A DNA stretch of 64,000 nt from DATJGR01 sp963735085. GTDB taxonomy: Bacteria > Pseudomonadota > Gammaproteobacteria > Pseudomonadales > Azotimanducaceae. The DNA lies in contig CAVTJP010000005.1 in NCBI GenBank assembly GCA_963735085.1, positions 1,984,001 through 2,048,000 on the forward strand, in the 5' to 3' direction. The notes below the pieces were generated by a model. That model searched no databases. It saw nothing but the letters and a program-made list of their open reading frames with translations, and had not been told where the DNA came from. This document shows, one piece after another, positions 29,569 through 37,970 of this stretch; position 1 is the first letter of the stretch; every line of letters starts with the position of its first letter. Made by a program: the position numbers and the translations under genes.

Positions 29569-29717
29569 CCATCGGATTCCGGTTGTCGGGACGTTCGTAG
29601 TGCAACTCTCGAATTCCATTGCAGTAGGCGGCGGTCGGATCGAGGTTTGCGCCGCGACCCGGATGATATCCGCAGGAACCACCAGGCGGTAGTTGCGCGA
29701 ACCGCGAGCCGGCCACC

Positions 29718-32700
29718 TCAACCAGCGCGGCCCATCCTAGGAGGCCAGGCAAAAGAAAAGTCCTCGTGATCCAATGTGAGGTTTGGGTTATATGCGGGGT
29801 CGTTCAGCAACGCCTCGCCCCAGCGATGCCGCATGTAGTTTGCCTCACTCTCGAATCGCCGCTGCTTGTCGGGTGTATCTTCATGACCGCGCGTCGCGGA
29901 CTCGTGATGATAGAGTTCCGCATAGGGTGTCCAAACGTTGCGGTATCCCGCTTCGCTCAGGCGCAAGCAAAAGTCGACGTCGTTAAATGCAATCTTGAGG
30001 TTTGATTCATCCAGTCCGCCAACATCTTCGTAGAGAGACTTCCGCACTATCAGGCAGGCAGCGGTAACCGCCGAAAAGCATTGAATAAGCTGCGCGCGGC
30101 CAAAGTAGCCAGGCTGGCCTTCGGGCAGACGCTTGTGCGAATGGCCCGCTATGCCGCCTATTCCGAGAATGACACCGCCGTGCTGAAGCGTATCGTCTGG
30201 ATACCAGAGTCGAGCGCCAACTGCGCCAACGCCAGGCTGTTGGGCCAGGCTGACCATTTCTTCAAGCCAGTGTGGTGACCTCACTTCGACATCATCGTTT
30301 AGGAGTCCGAGATATTCACCTCGCGCATGCTCAGCCGCGAAGTTATTGAGTGCCGAAAAGTTGAACGGTCGATCGTCGCGTAGCACGCGTACTCGGTCGT
30401 CGGTGTCGAGCGTCTCGAAATACTCGAGAACGCGTGGATCGTCGGAGCCATTGTCGACGACAATAATCTCGTAGTGCTGGTAGGTTGTTCGATCGAGGAT
30501 GCTTGCTACGCACTGCCCGATTAGCTGCAGGCTGTTCCGGGTGGGGATGATCAGGCTGACTAGAGGTGCAGGTTCCAGAACCTCATATCGGGTCCGATAC
30601 ATACCAATATCAAGGACCTCAGCGCGCGCAGCGGTGCCGATCCTCGCAAAGTGATCGTTCAATGCACGCTCGCCGGCAACCAGCGCATACGGCTTTTCGT
30701 TCACGCCTTGTGCCGTACTCCCTGCGTGACTGCGCCAGTGGTACAGCACCTTGGGAATATGCACGATCTGCCGTGGCTCGAGCTTTTCGATGCATCGCAA
30801 TGCCAGATCATAGTCCTGTGCGCCTTCGTAGCCTTCTCTGAATCCGCCAACGTCTCTGATCAGATCGGCGCGATAGGCGCTGAGATGGCAAATCATGTTG
30901 TGCGATAGGAACAGATCGGCGTTCCAGTCGGATTTGAAATACGGCTCTGATCGACTTCCCGACTCATCGATCTTGTCCTCGTCCGAATAGATCAATGCAA
31001 CTTCAGGGTGATCCGCAATTGCCTGTGCAATCCAGAACAACGCGTGTTCGGACAACAGGTCATCGTTGTCGAGAAAGGCGATGAAAGCGCCGTTTGCCAC
31101 GTCGAGCGCGGAGTTACTCGCGGCCGAGATGTGCCCATTCACATCCCTGAACACAATCTTGATACGCGGATCCTGCTGAGCCCATCTTTTGAGGGCGCTA
31201 CGAATGGACTTGTCCGTTGATGCATCGTCGGCAATGCAGAGTTCCCAATTCGGATAGAGCTGATTCACCACCGATTCGATGGCTTCATTGAGCATCGACA
31301 ACGGTGGGTTGAATACCGGCATCACAAGCGAAATCAAGGGCTTCTCGCGCAGTCGATCGATTCGATCTCTGATCTTGGCGCGGTCGGAGTCGGTGATCGT
31401 GTCATAGCGACGTACCCACTCGATATAGTCGTTGGGGTCGGGATGATCTTCAGCGGTGTCGCGGTTTGAAGCTTGCGGGCTGTTAGGTCCAGTAGACGGA
31501 GCCCGCGTAGTGGAATCGGCAGTCCTCATGCGTGCCATCTGACGGCCGATGAATCGAACCGGCGCACTCACCTTCCAACTGGTGGAATTGAGAACTTCCG
31601 ACAAAGATTGACGCAGTGCGGCGACTTCCTTGCTGGCGACGTTTGTCGCGGCCTGAAAGGCGGTCCTCAGCGAGTCTCGCTCTGCCTGCAACGTTCGTAG
31701 ATCGACGTCTACTCGATCGCGCATCGCAACAAGGTGCTGTCGCTCTTCGCGAAGCATCGAGATTTCGCGTCGTGCCAGTTCGAGTTCCAGGTCGAGCGCA
31801 CGGTTCCGATGGCTCGTATCATCGAGATCCGCGGACAACGCATTCACGCGCATCTCGAGTTCAGCGATGAATTGTTCATTCGTTTGACTCCTTTCAGTCG
31901 AATCGGACTGAGATGCCAACAGTTCGACACGAGCGCGCTTCGCAGCGAGATCGAATCGCTCGGTTAGGTGCAGTACCGGTGCGAACAGCTGGAGTGATTC
32001 TTCTATTCTGGAGAGAGTCGAGTCGAGCGGGTCATCGTCGAGCGACGCGTCGCCTGCGCATACTCGACAGAGAGCTCTGTAAAGCACATTGGCATCGTGC
32101 GGAACAGCACGATCTTCGGCCACTGCCCGCCAATCGAAAGAGCTGTGGCGTAATCCTTCGGACACGAATTCGCGCTCGAACTCAGTCGCGGCCCTGAGGG
32201 CACCTTCATCCGTCCGCAACGCAAGAGACTCAGAGATCTTCCGCAGCGTTTCGGCCGGCGACGCAATGAATCGGTCGTACTCCACGATGCACCGAGGTTT
32301 GTCACGCGTCAGCATCAACGCTGGCACCATATGAAGCAGCCAAAGCAGATGCGATTTTTCGTGGGGGAAGCCGTTTCTAGCCTCGAGCGAATGCGCGACG
32401 CTGATTGGATTCCTCAGCAAGATGACGTATCGATCGTTCAATCCGAGAGTTGAACACGCGTCCTGCCAAATGGGCAGAAGGCGGGCGGTGCGCGGGTCCT
32501 TGAAGCCGAACAGCGGCGCGTTATCGAACTCCTGCAGGATCACGCGGCGCGCGCGAAAGCGGAAGTCCTGCTTCAGCGCTGCTGGTAGGCGATCCCAGTC
32601 GATCAATCCTAGTCCATCCCACGATGACCCCAGTTCACTCAAGAAGGCTTCATTGGTCTCGAAGGCGGCTCGGTTCTCCCAGAATCCACGTGGATTCTCC

Positions 32701-32840
32701 TCTGCCGCCGGCAGCATTCGAGTTCCAAGTTCAATACCGAGCGTCGCTAAACCCCGAGTCAGTACGCTGGTGCCGCTGCGATGCATGCCCAGGACGATGA
32801 CGATGGTGCGCTCGGCCACGGATGGGATGCTGGTCGTCAT
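29718..32840 (-). CDS. Trifunctional fusion: sulfotransferase plus two GT2 glycosyltransferase domains
   Basis: 1040 residues in four parts. Residues 1-240: a PAPS-dependent sulfotransferase with the 5'-phosphosulfate loop GMHRSGTSVL (18-27), FGFKDPRTARLL and ILLRNPISVAHSLEAR, the 3'-phosphate segment. Residues about 310-420: a long charged coiled coil. Residues about 485-715: a first GT2 (LISLVMPVFNPPLSML, CIADDASTD, AFLDNDDLL, LIYSDEDKIDE). Residues about 745-1000: a second GT2 (LVSLIIPTRNSLQLI, IVVDNGSDD, GLLNDDVEV). Start ATG 32838-32840; a GTG ten codons upstream is possible. One protein could elongate and sulfate the glycan; cysC nearby supplies the PAPS donor. Confidence 0.85.
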   Translation of the reverse strand: MTTSIPSVAERTIVIVLGMHRSGTSVLTRGLATLGIELGTRMLPAAEENPRGFWENRAAFETNEAFLSELGSSWDGLGLIDWDRLPAALKQDFRFRARRVILQEFDNAPLFGFKDPRTARLLPIWQDACSTLGLNDRYVILLRNPISVAHSLEARNGFPHEKSHLLWLLHMVPALMLTRDKPRCIVEYDRFIASPAETLRKISESLALRTDEGALRAATEFEREFVSEGLRHSSFDWRAVAEDRAVPHDANVLYRALCRVCAGDASLDDDPLDSTLSRIEESLQLFAPVLHLTERFDLAAKRARVELLASQSDSTERSQTNEQFIAELEMRVNALSADLDDTSHRNRALDLELELARREISMLREERQHLVAMRDRVDVDLRTLQAERDSLRTAFQAATNVASKEVAALRQSLSEVLNSTSWKVSAPVRFIGRQMARMRTADSTTRAPSTGPNSPQASNRDTAEDHPDPNDYIEWVRRYDTITDSDRAKIRDRIDRLREKPLISLVMPVFNPPLSMLNEAIESVVNQLYPNWELCIADDASTDKSIRSALKRWAQQDPRIKIVFRDVNGHISAASNSALDVANGAFIAFLDNDDLLSEHALFWIAQAIADHPEVALIYSDEDKIDESGSRSEPYFKSDWNADLFLSHNMICHLSAYRADLIRDVGGFREGYEGAQDYDLALRCIEKLEPRQIVHIPKVLYHWRSHAGSTAQGVNEKPYALVAGERALNDHFARIGTAARAEVLDIGMYRTRYEVLEPAPLVSLIIPTRNSLQLIGQCVASILDRTTYQHYEIIVVDNGSDDPRVLEYFETLDTDDRVRVLRDDRPFNFSALNNFAAEHARGEYLGLLNDDVEVRSPHWLEEMVSLAQQPGVGAVGARLWYPDDTLQHGGVILGIGGIAGHSHKRLPEGQPGYFGRAQLIQCFSAVTAACLIVRKSLYEDVGGLDESNLKIAFNDVDFCLRLSEAGYRNVWTPYAELYHHESATRGHEDTPDKQRRFESEANYMRHRWGEALLNDPAYNPNLTLDHEDFSFAWPPRMGRAG

Positions 32841-32915
32841 AGCGTCGTCATCCGTTGCTCTGGAGGCCACAATACTGCCTATGTGTGCGATGCCGATTCA
32901 GCCGCTGACTCAGCG

Positions 32916-32944
32916 TTGACATTGTCATCTCTCCCCTTGAGTAT
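32916..32944 (+). promoter_or_regulatory. Candidate promoter in the divergent gap before the ABC exporter
   Basis: A perfect -35 TTGACA at 32916-32921 is followed after 17 bases by a weak -10, GAGTAT (32939-32944). The -35 overlaps a small inverted repeat, TGACA-T-TGTCA (32917-32927), which could be an operator half-site pair. The 138-base gap separates the sulfotransferase fusion (minus) from wzm (plus). Confidence 0.35.
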
Positions 32945-32978
32945 CGCCAACCCGCGCCACCAACATCAGAGGCAATAG

Positions 32979-33791
32979 TTGCGGAGCCCGGCTCTACACC
33001 GAAGCAAAACTCAACTTGCTCTGGCGGATATCAGCGCATCGTTGCGCGGATGGCGAATCGTACTGCTGTTGGGTTGGGCGGAAATCGCCAAACGCTATCG
33101 GCGTTCCGCGCTCGGCCCATTCTGGCTCACCCTGAGCATGGCCGGCACGATCGGCTCGCTTTCGCTTGTGTATTCTTACCTGTTCGGCATGAGCTTGGAA
33201 GCCTACGTACCCTTCCTGACTGTCGGCTTCGTGATCTGGAGTTTCCTCAGTCAGTCAATTCTGGAGGCAGCGACTGCCTTTTCGCTCAATAGCGGATTCC
33301 TGCTGCAAATTCGAATTCCGCGGTTCACCTTTCCACTTCAATTGGTGTATCGCCAACTCGTGATCCTGGGGCACAACTCAATCGTTTTGCTCGTGGTCGC
33401 GATGGTCTTTCCGCCGCCGTACCGCGCCTCGATGCTGCTGTTCATTCCAGCGTTCGTTTTGTTGGTCCTCTTCAGTGCCTCTCTGGCGACGATCACTGCG
33501 ACACTGTGCACCCGTTTCCGCGACCTTCCGCAAGCCGTTGCGAGTCTTATGCAGATTGCTTTCTTCATCACGCCGATCATGTGGAAACCGGACCAGCTTC
33601 TCGGCAATCGCCGCTTCATCGTCGATGGGAATCCCTTCGCCACGTTTATCGACCTGACCCGAACGCCGCTGATGGGCGGCAGTGTCGGAGAAGGTGTTTG
33701 GCTTCATGCGATTGCGTACACGCTGATTGCCATGGTCGTTGCATTTGCAGTCTTCGCCAGATTTCGGGCGCGAATTGCGTACTGGCTCTGA
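32979..33791 (+). CDS. wzm: ABC-2 type polysaccharide exporter permease (Wzm-like)
   Basis: A 270-residue inner-membrane protein with six hydrophobic segments. After an amphipathic N-terminus comes the family pattern AEIAKRYRRSALGPFWLTL, FLSQSILEAATAF and the late ITPIMWKPDQLLG. It forms the channel of an O-antigen/capsule ABC exporter with the ATPase encoded next. The start is taken as TTG 32979, after AGAGGC; no ATG fits the family N-terminus. Presence of an ABC exporter implies that the glycan is finished in the cytoplasm. Confidence 0.88.
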   Translation: MRSPALHRSKTQLALADISASLRGWRIVLLLGWAEIAKRYRRSALGPFWLTLSMAGTIGSLSLVYSYLFGMSLEAYVPFLTVGFVIWSFLSQSILEAATAFSLNSGFLLQIRIPRFTFPLQLVYRQLVILGHNSIVLLVVAMVFPPPYRASMLLFIPAFVLLVLFSASLATITATLCTRFRDLPQAVASLMQIAFFITPIMWKPDQLLGNRRFIVDGNPFATFIDLTRTPLMGGSVGEGVWLHAIAYTLIAMVVAFAVFARFRARIAYWL

Positions 33792-33793
33792 AG

Positions 33794-34540
33794 ATGGCTT
33801 CGATTTCGGTCGCCGATGTCGGCATAGTCTTTCCGATCTACGACGCGCGTGGTCGATCGATCAAGAGCCGTCTGTACGAGTTTGCGCGCAAGTCGAAGCA
33901 CGCCAATTCGTCGGTCACGCTTGTTACCGCGTTGCGAGGCGTCTCGCTGGAACTGCGCGATGGGGATCGGCTTGGCATCATCGGCAGAAACGGATCCGGC
34001 AAGACCACCCTGCTGCGCGTGCTGTCGGGTATCTATGAACCCACGTCGGGATCGGTCGCCATCGAGGGGAACGTTGCATCGATGACGGACCTGACCATGG
34101 GGATGGATACGGATGCGACGGGTGAAGAGAACGTCGTCATCAGGGGAATCCTGCTAGGCCTGACGCGTAAGGAGGCCGTGTCGCTGATTGAGCCGGTGCG
34201 GGAATTTACCGAGTTGGGTGATCGTCTGCTGTATCCGATTCGAACCTATTCCACCGGCATGCTGTTGCGACTGGCGTTTGCGATCTCGACGTCGATCAGG
34301 CCGGACATCTTGGTCATGGATGAAATGATCGGTGCCGGCGACGCGCATTTCCTCGAGAAGGCACGACAGCGAGTGCGCGAATTGGTTGGCGTCAGCAACA
34401 TTCTGGCGATTTCCTCCCACAATCTGGCGATGATCCGCGAGTTCTGCAACTCGGCCATTCTGCTGAGTGACGGACAGTTGATTGCGCGGGGCGGTGTTGA
34501 AGAGGTTATCTCTCGATACGAACAGATCGATGGGGTTTAA
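33794..34540 (+). CDS. wzt: Polysaccharide ABC exporter ATP-binding protein (Wzt-like)
   Basis: A 248-residue ATPase: Walker A GRNGSGKTTLLRVLSG, a Wzt-type signature YSTGMLLRLAFA in place of LSGGQ, Walker B DILVMDEMIGAGD and the switch His in ISSHNLAMIREF. It lacks the C-terminal carbohydrate-binding domain of O9a-type Wzt proteins (total about 400 residues), so it belongs to the short class. ATG 33794 is two bases after wzm. The 3' end overlaps the convergent cysC by four bases. Confidence 0.9.
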   Translation: MASISVADVGIVFPIYDARGRSIKSRLYEFARKSKHANSSVTLVTALRGVSLELRDGDRLGIIGRNGSGKTTLLRVLSGIYEPTSGSVAIEGNVASMTDLTMGMDTDATGEENVVIRGILLGLTRKEAVSLIEPVREFTELGDRLLYPIRTYSTGMLLRLAFAISTSIRPDILVMDEMIGAGDAHFLEKARQRVRELVGVSNILAISSHNLAMIREFCNSAILLSDGQLIARGGVEEVISRYEQIDGV

Positions 34541-35166
34541 CGACCCCGCACGTCCGGTGCTTCCACGGGGCACAACTCGGTCGTAACGAATTCCATCATC
34601 TGTTTGACGCTCGCCTGTACTGATTTTCGGTTCGTGTCGATGACGACCTCGGGACTGTCGGGCGCTTCATATGGTGCCGAGATGCCGGTGAAGTTGTCGA
34701 TCTCGCCGGCGCGTGCCTTTTTGTACAAGCCCTTCGGGTCGCGTTTCTCGCACGTCGCAAGGTCGGCTGCGACGTAGATTTCGTGGAATTTGTCGCCGGC
34801 TGCACGCCGCGCAATTTCGCGATCGGCACGATACGGTGAGATGAACGCCGAGATGCATATCACGCCGGCGCCGGCGAACAGTGCGGCGACCTCGCCGACG
34901 CGACGGATGTTCTCGGTGCGGTCTTCATGCGAGAAGCCGAGGTCCGAGGTGAGCCCATAGCGAACGTTGTCGCCGTCGAGCACATAGACTTGGAAGTTGC
35001 GCTTGAACAGCGCTTCCTCGAGCGCGAACGCAAGGGTCGATTTACCCGCGCCAGACAGCCCCGTGAACCAAAGCACCGCACCCTTGTGGCGATTGCGCGA
35101 TTCACGGTCCTCGGTCGATATGCGATGTTCGACGCGGGTAATGTTTTTCGACTTGCGGTCGGCCAT
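34537..35166 (-). CDS. cysC: Adenylylsulfate (APS) kinase CysC
   Basis: CysC phosphorylates APS to PAPS, the sulfate donor. The 209-residue protein is a complete stand-alone kinase: P-loop GLSGAGKSTLAFALE, LDGDNVRYGLTSDLGFS, ENIRRVGEVA, FISPYRADR and the GLYKKARAGEIDNFTGI lid. ATG 35164-35166 matches homologues; the frame is open upstream without similarity. It sits beside the glycan cluster and close to the sulfotransferase fusion, with no cysDN, cysH or cysI in the window. I infer that it serves glycan sulfation, alone or with cysteine synthesis. Confidence 0.93.
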   Translation of the reverse strand: MADRKSKNITRVEHRISTEDRESRNRHKGAVLWFTGLSGAGKSTLAFALEEALFKRNFQVYVLDGDNVRYGLTSDLGFSHEDRTENIRRVGEVAALFAGAGVICISAFISPYRADREIARRAAGDKFHEIYVAADLATCEKRDPKGLYKKARAGEIDNFTGISAPYEAPDSPEVVIDTNRKSVQASVKQMMEFVTTELCPVEAPDVRGR

Positions 35167-35332
35167 AAATGCCCCGTTGGCAAAGGTGCGGATGGTGGGG
35201 AATCGGTATTTCGAAGTCAACGTAACGCATTGTGCGGCATCGGGTTGTCGGGCTTTGTGATGCATTCAGTTGGTGTTCAGTTGAAATCGGTTAACAATGG
35301 ACGCCGAATTTTTTCATGCAAAGGGATCAGCG

Positions 35333-36007
35333 ATGAATCGAACGCCTTATCTCCTGGCCTTGGTACTGGCTGCAAGCATGTTGCTAGCGGCCTGTCAGAC
35401 GACCAACCCCTACACCGGACAGCAACAAACCAGCAACACTACCAAGGGCGCCGGAATTGGTGCCGCCGCCGGTGCAGTTATCGGTGCGCTTGCGGGCGGC
35501 GGCAGTTCGAAGGAGCGACGCCAGAAGGCGCTGATCGGTGCCGGCGTGGGCGCGTTGGCGGGCGGTGGCGTGGGTGCTTATATGGACTCACAGGAAAAGC
35601 AGCTACGTGAACAGCTCGCCGGAACCGGCGTCAGCGTGACCCGCAATGGTGACAACCTGGTGCTGAATATGCCGGGGAACATCACCTTCCCGACCAATCA
35701 GTCGGACGTGAACGCAAGCTTCTACCCGGTGCTCAATTCTGTGGCGCTGGTGTTGAAGAAATACGAAAAGACCCTGATCGACGTGGTGGGTCACACTGAC
35801 AGCACCGGGTCCATGCAGCTCAATATGCAGCTCTCCCAGCAACGCGCGAATTCCGTCGGCCAGTACCTGCAAAGCCAGGGTGTGGCGGCGATGCGCATTC
35901 AGACACAGGGCGTAGGGCCGCAATATCCGATTGCGTCCAACGATACGCCAGAGGGGCGTGCAGCAAACCGCCGGGTGGAACTGATATTGCGACCGCTGAC
36001 TGCCTGA
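35333..36007 (+). CDS. OmpA-family lipoprotein with glycine zipper (YiaD-like)
   Basis: 224 residues. A lipoprotein signal peptide ends at LLAAC (Cys about residue 22). A glycine-zipper segment follows (GAGIGAAAGAVIGALAGGG, then ALIGAGVGALAGGGVGAYM), and the C-terminal OmpA domain has the peptidoglycan-binding DVVGHTDSTGS and QRANSVGQYL with NRRVEL at the end. It should be an outer-membrane lipoprotein gripping the cell wall, like YiaD. ATG 35333 is chosen; an upstream ATG at 35297 would spoil the signal peptide. It is divergent from cysC across a 166-base gap. Confidence 0.9.
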   Translation: MNRTPYLLALVLAASMLLAACQTTNPYTGQQQTSNTTKGAGIGAAAGAVIGALAGGGSSKERRQKALIGAGVGALAGGGVGAYMDSQEKQLREQLAGTGVSVTRNGDNLVLNMPGNITFPTNQSDVNASFYPVLNSVALVLKKYEKTLIDVVGHTDSTGSMQLNMQLSQQRANSVGQYLQSQGVAAMRIQTQGVGPQYPIASNDTPEGRAANRRVELILRPLTA

Positions 36008-36013
36008 AGAAGC

Positions 36014-37375
36014 TTACGCGAAGAAGTCTTTGACGTAGTCGGATAGCGCGTCCACATGGACGCGCTGTTGCGCCATCGAGTCGCGATCCCGGATCGTAAC
36101 GTGCGAATCACCCTCTATGGTTTCGAAATCGACAGTGACACACAACGGCGTGCCCACTTCATCGTGACGCCGATAGCCTTTGCCGATATTGCCGGTATTT
36201 TCGAACAGTACCCGGCCGATACCGAGCTTCTGTAACAATTGCTTGATGCCGCGCGCCTTGTCCATGATGCCTTCGTGGTTGCGCTTCAGCGGCAATACGG
36301 CAACCTTGATGGGCGCCAGATGGGGTTTCAGCGAAAGCACCGTTCGTTCGGACGAGTTGTCGAGCTGCTCCACCCTGTAGGCTTCGTTGAGAACCGCCAG
36401 CACGCCGCGGTCGACTCCGGCAGATGGTTCGATGACGTACGGCACCACCCATTGTTTGGTGTCTAGGTCCTGAATGGCGAGTTTCGAATTCGAGTCTGAA
36501 TTCGGCATGACGCTGGCGGTGAGATTGAAATCCGCCTGGCTGCGCGTATGCGAGCCCAGATCAAAATCTGTCCGGTTCGCGATGCCTTCGAGCTCCTCGA
36601 CGCCATGCGGAAAGTGGTACATCACGTCGAAGGTCGCCTTCGAGTAGTGTGCGAGTTCCTCTGGCGGCACCTTGTACAGCTGCAACCTGTTGCGGTTCAC
36701 GCCCTGGTCGGACCACCAATCCAGGCGCCGCTCCACCCACTCTTCATGCCACGCCTCGTCCGTGCCGGGTTTGACGAAGAACTCCAGTTCCATCTGCTCG
36801 AACTCGCGCACGCGGAAGATGAAGTTGCGCGGCGTGATCTCGTTGCGAAACGCTTTGCCGATCTGCGCGATGCCGAACGGCAGTTTGCGCGATGTCGAAT
36901 CCAGTACGTGCTTGAAGTTGGTGAAGATCGCCTGCGCGGTTTCCGGCCTGAGATAGGCGAACGAGCTGCCGTCGTCGACGGGTCCCACCGTGGTCTTGAA
37001 CATCAGATTGAAGGGGCGCGGTTCGGTGAGATCGGCGGAACCGCAATTGGGACATTTCGCGTCCGACAGATGATCGGCACGCCAACGACTCTTGCACTGG
37101 CGGCAATCGACCATCGGATCGGAGAAGGTGGCCTCGTGGCCCGAGTAGTGCAGCACCTTCGAGTTGGTGAGGATCGCGGCATCCAGACCTTCCACATCGT
37201 CGCGGTCGTATACCATCGAGCGCCACCAGGCAGCTTTCAGATTGTTCTTCAGCTCGACACCAAGTGGGCCGTAGTCGTAGACACCTTGCAGGCCACCGTA
37301 GATATCGCTGCTGGGGAAAATGAAGCCGCGCCGCTTACAGAGCGAGACGATTTCATCCATGGATTTTGCTGGCAT
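36014..37375 (-). CDS. glyQS: Glycyl-tRNA synthetase, single-chain (alpha2) type
   Basis: A class II synthetase of 453 residues charging tRNA-Gly. It has the GlyRS-specific FPSSDIYGGLQGVYDYGPLG start, a zinc ribbon (CRQCKSRW, later CPNCGSADL), motif 2 FRNEITPRNFIFRVREFEQM, motif 3 GVDRGVLAVL and a C-terminal anticodon-binding domain. This is the archaeal/eukaryotic/actinobacterial architecture; most gammaproteobacteria use the unrelated GlyQ/GlyS alpha2beta2 enzyme. Its 3' end faces the OmpA lipoprotein gene, 6 bases apart. ATG at 37373-37375. Confidence 0.95.
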   Translation of the reverse strand: MPAKSMDEIVSLCKRRGFIFPSSDIYGGLQGVYDYGPLGVELKNNLKAAWWRSMVYDRDDVEGLDAAILTNSKVLHYSGHEATFSDPMVDCRQCKSRWRADHLSDAKCPNCGSADLTEPRPFNLMFKTTVGPVDDGSSFAYLRPETAQAIFTNFKHVLDSTSRKLPFGIAQIGKAFRNEITPRNFIFRVREFEQMELEFFVKPGTDEAWHEEWVERRLDWWSDQGVNRNRLQLYKVPPEELAHYSKATFDVMYHFPHGVEELEGIANRTDFDLGSHTRSQADFNLTASVMPNSDSNSKLAIQDLDTKQWVVPYVIEPSAGVDRGVLAVLNEAYRVEQLDNSSERTVLSLKPHLAPIKVAVLPLKRNHEGIMDKARGIKQLLQKLGIGRVLFENTGNIGKGYRRHDEVGTPLCVTVDFETIEGDSHVTIRDRDSMAQQRVHVDALSDYVKDFFA

Positions 37376-37545
37376 TCGTCGCTGTGCCCGAAATTTCGAG
37401 CAGCGACTATACCCGATCTAATTCGCCAGATGGCGCGGCCGCGATACAAGCGACATACACCGGAGTACAAGCCGGTGCCAACGTTGCCGGCGCCGATCTG
37501 GTGAAATTGCGTGGTACAAATTCGCCAACAAAGCAATGGCCGGCC

Positions 37546-37839
37546 ATGCGTAGACGAGAAGACCACAGCGAGAAAACGTACTTCCGTTCGGAGCGGATTT
37601 TCGCGATGAACGGGGAGTGGTACTTCAGTGCGCGGGAAGGCGATTGCGGACCATTTAAGACGCCCGAAATCGCACGCACGGCGCTGGCACGATTCATCAC
37701 GGAGAAGGTGGAACTCGAAGGCTTTCAAAAGTCCCGCGAGGTGGAGGTCCGCAAGCCGAAACTGACGTTGGCGGAACGTTTGAAGGTTGCGGATGTGACG
37801 AACGATCGTCCGCGCGACGCGTTGAATCTGTTGGTCTGA
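37546..37839 (+). CDS. DUF6316 family small protein
   Basis: 97 residues with the DUF6316 core TYFRSERIFAMNGEWYFSAR, then EGDCGPFKTPEIARTALARFI. Start ATG 37546 (MRRREDHSEK); the frame is open back to 37366 but the extra part looks like non-coding divergent-promoter DNA. The family is known from Pseudomonas-like gammaproteobacteria with no assigned function. No membrane segment. It is divergent from the glycyl-tRNA synthetase gene. Confidence 0.75.
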   Translation: MRRREDHSEKTYFRSERIFAMNGEWYFSAREGDCGPFKTPEIARTALARFITEKVELEGFQKSREVEVRKPKLTLAERLKVADVTNDRPRDALNLLV

Positions 37840-37880
37840 CCGGCGCCGGTCGCGTTCGAAGAGTAGCAGCGGGCGCTACT
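37838..37880 (+). terminator. Possible terminator structures after the DUF6316 gene
   Basis: A 14-base perfect palindrome, GACCGGCGCCGGTC (37838-37851), overlaps the stop codon. It is followed by a 6-bp stem AGTAGC...GCTACT (37862-37867 with 37875-37880) and a short TTT. No long U-tract follows, so termination is only a guess. The remaining bases to 37970 show no gene. Confidence 0.3.
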
Positions 37881-37970
37881 TTGCAAGCGAACGGCGGGTG
37901 ATGGATGGTGTGTAGGCGACGTAGTGCTCAATCGAGAGGATGACATGCAATCGCATAATGATGACCATCT

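Noticed and set aside
29561..29752. Small minus-strand frame (63 codons) in the gap between the sulfotransferase fusion and the methyltransferase
   Set aside because: It overlaps the end of one gene and the start of the next, has no family motif and no clear ribosome-binding site; left as intergenic.
13092..35166. Integrated genomic island bounded by a tRNA direct repeat
   Set aside because: The locus starts at a tRNA, but I found no second copy of the tRNA 3' end and no integrase gene in the window.
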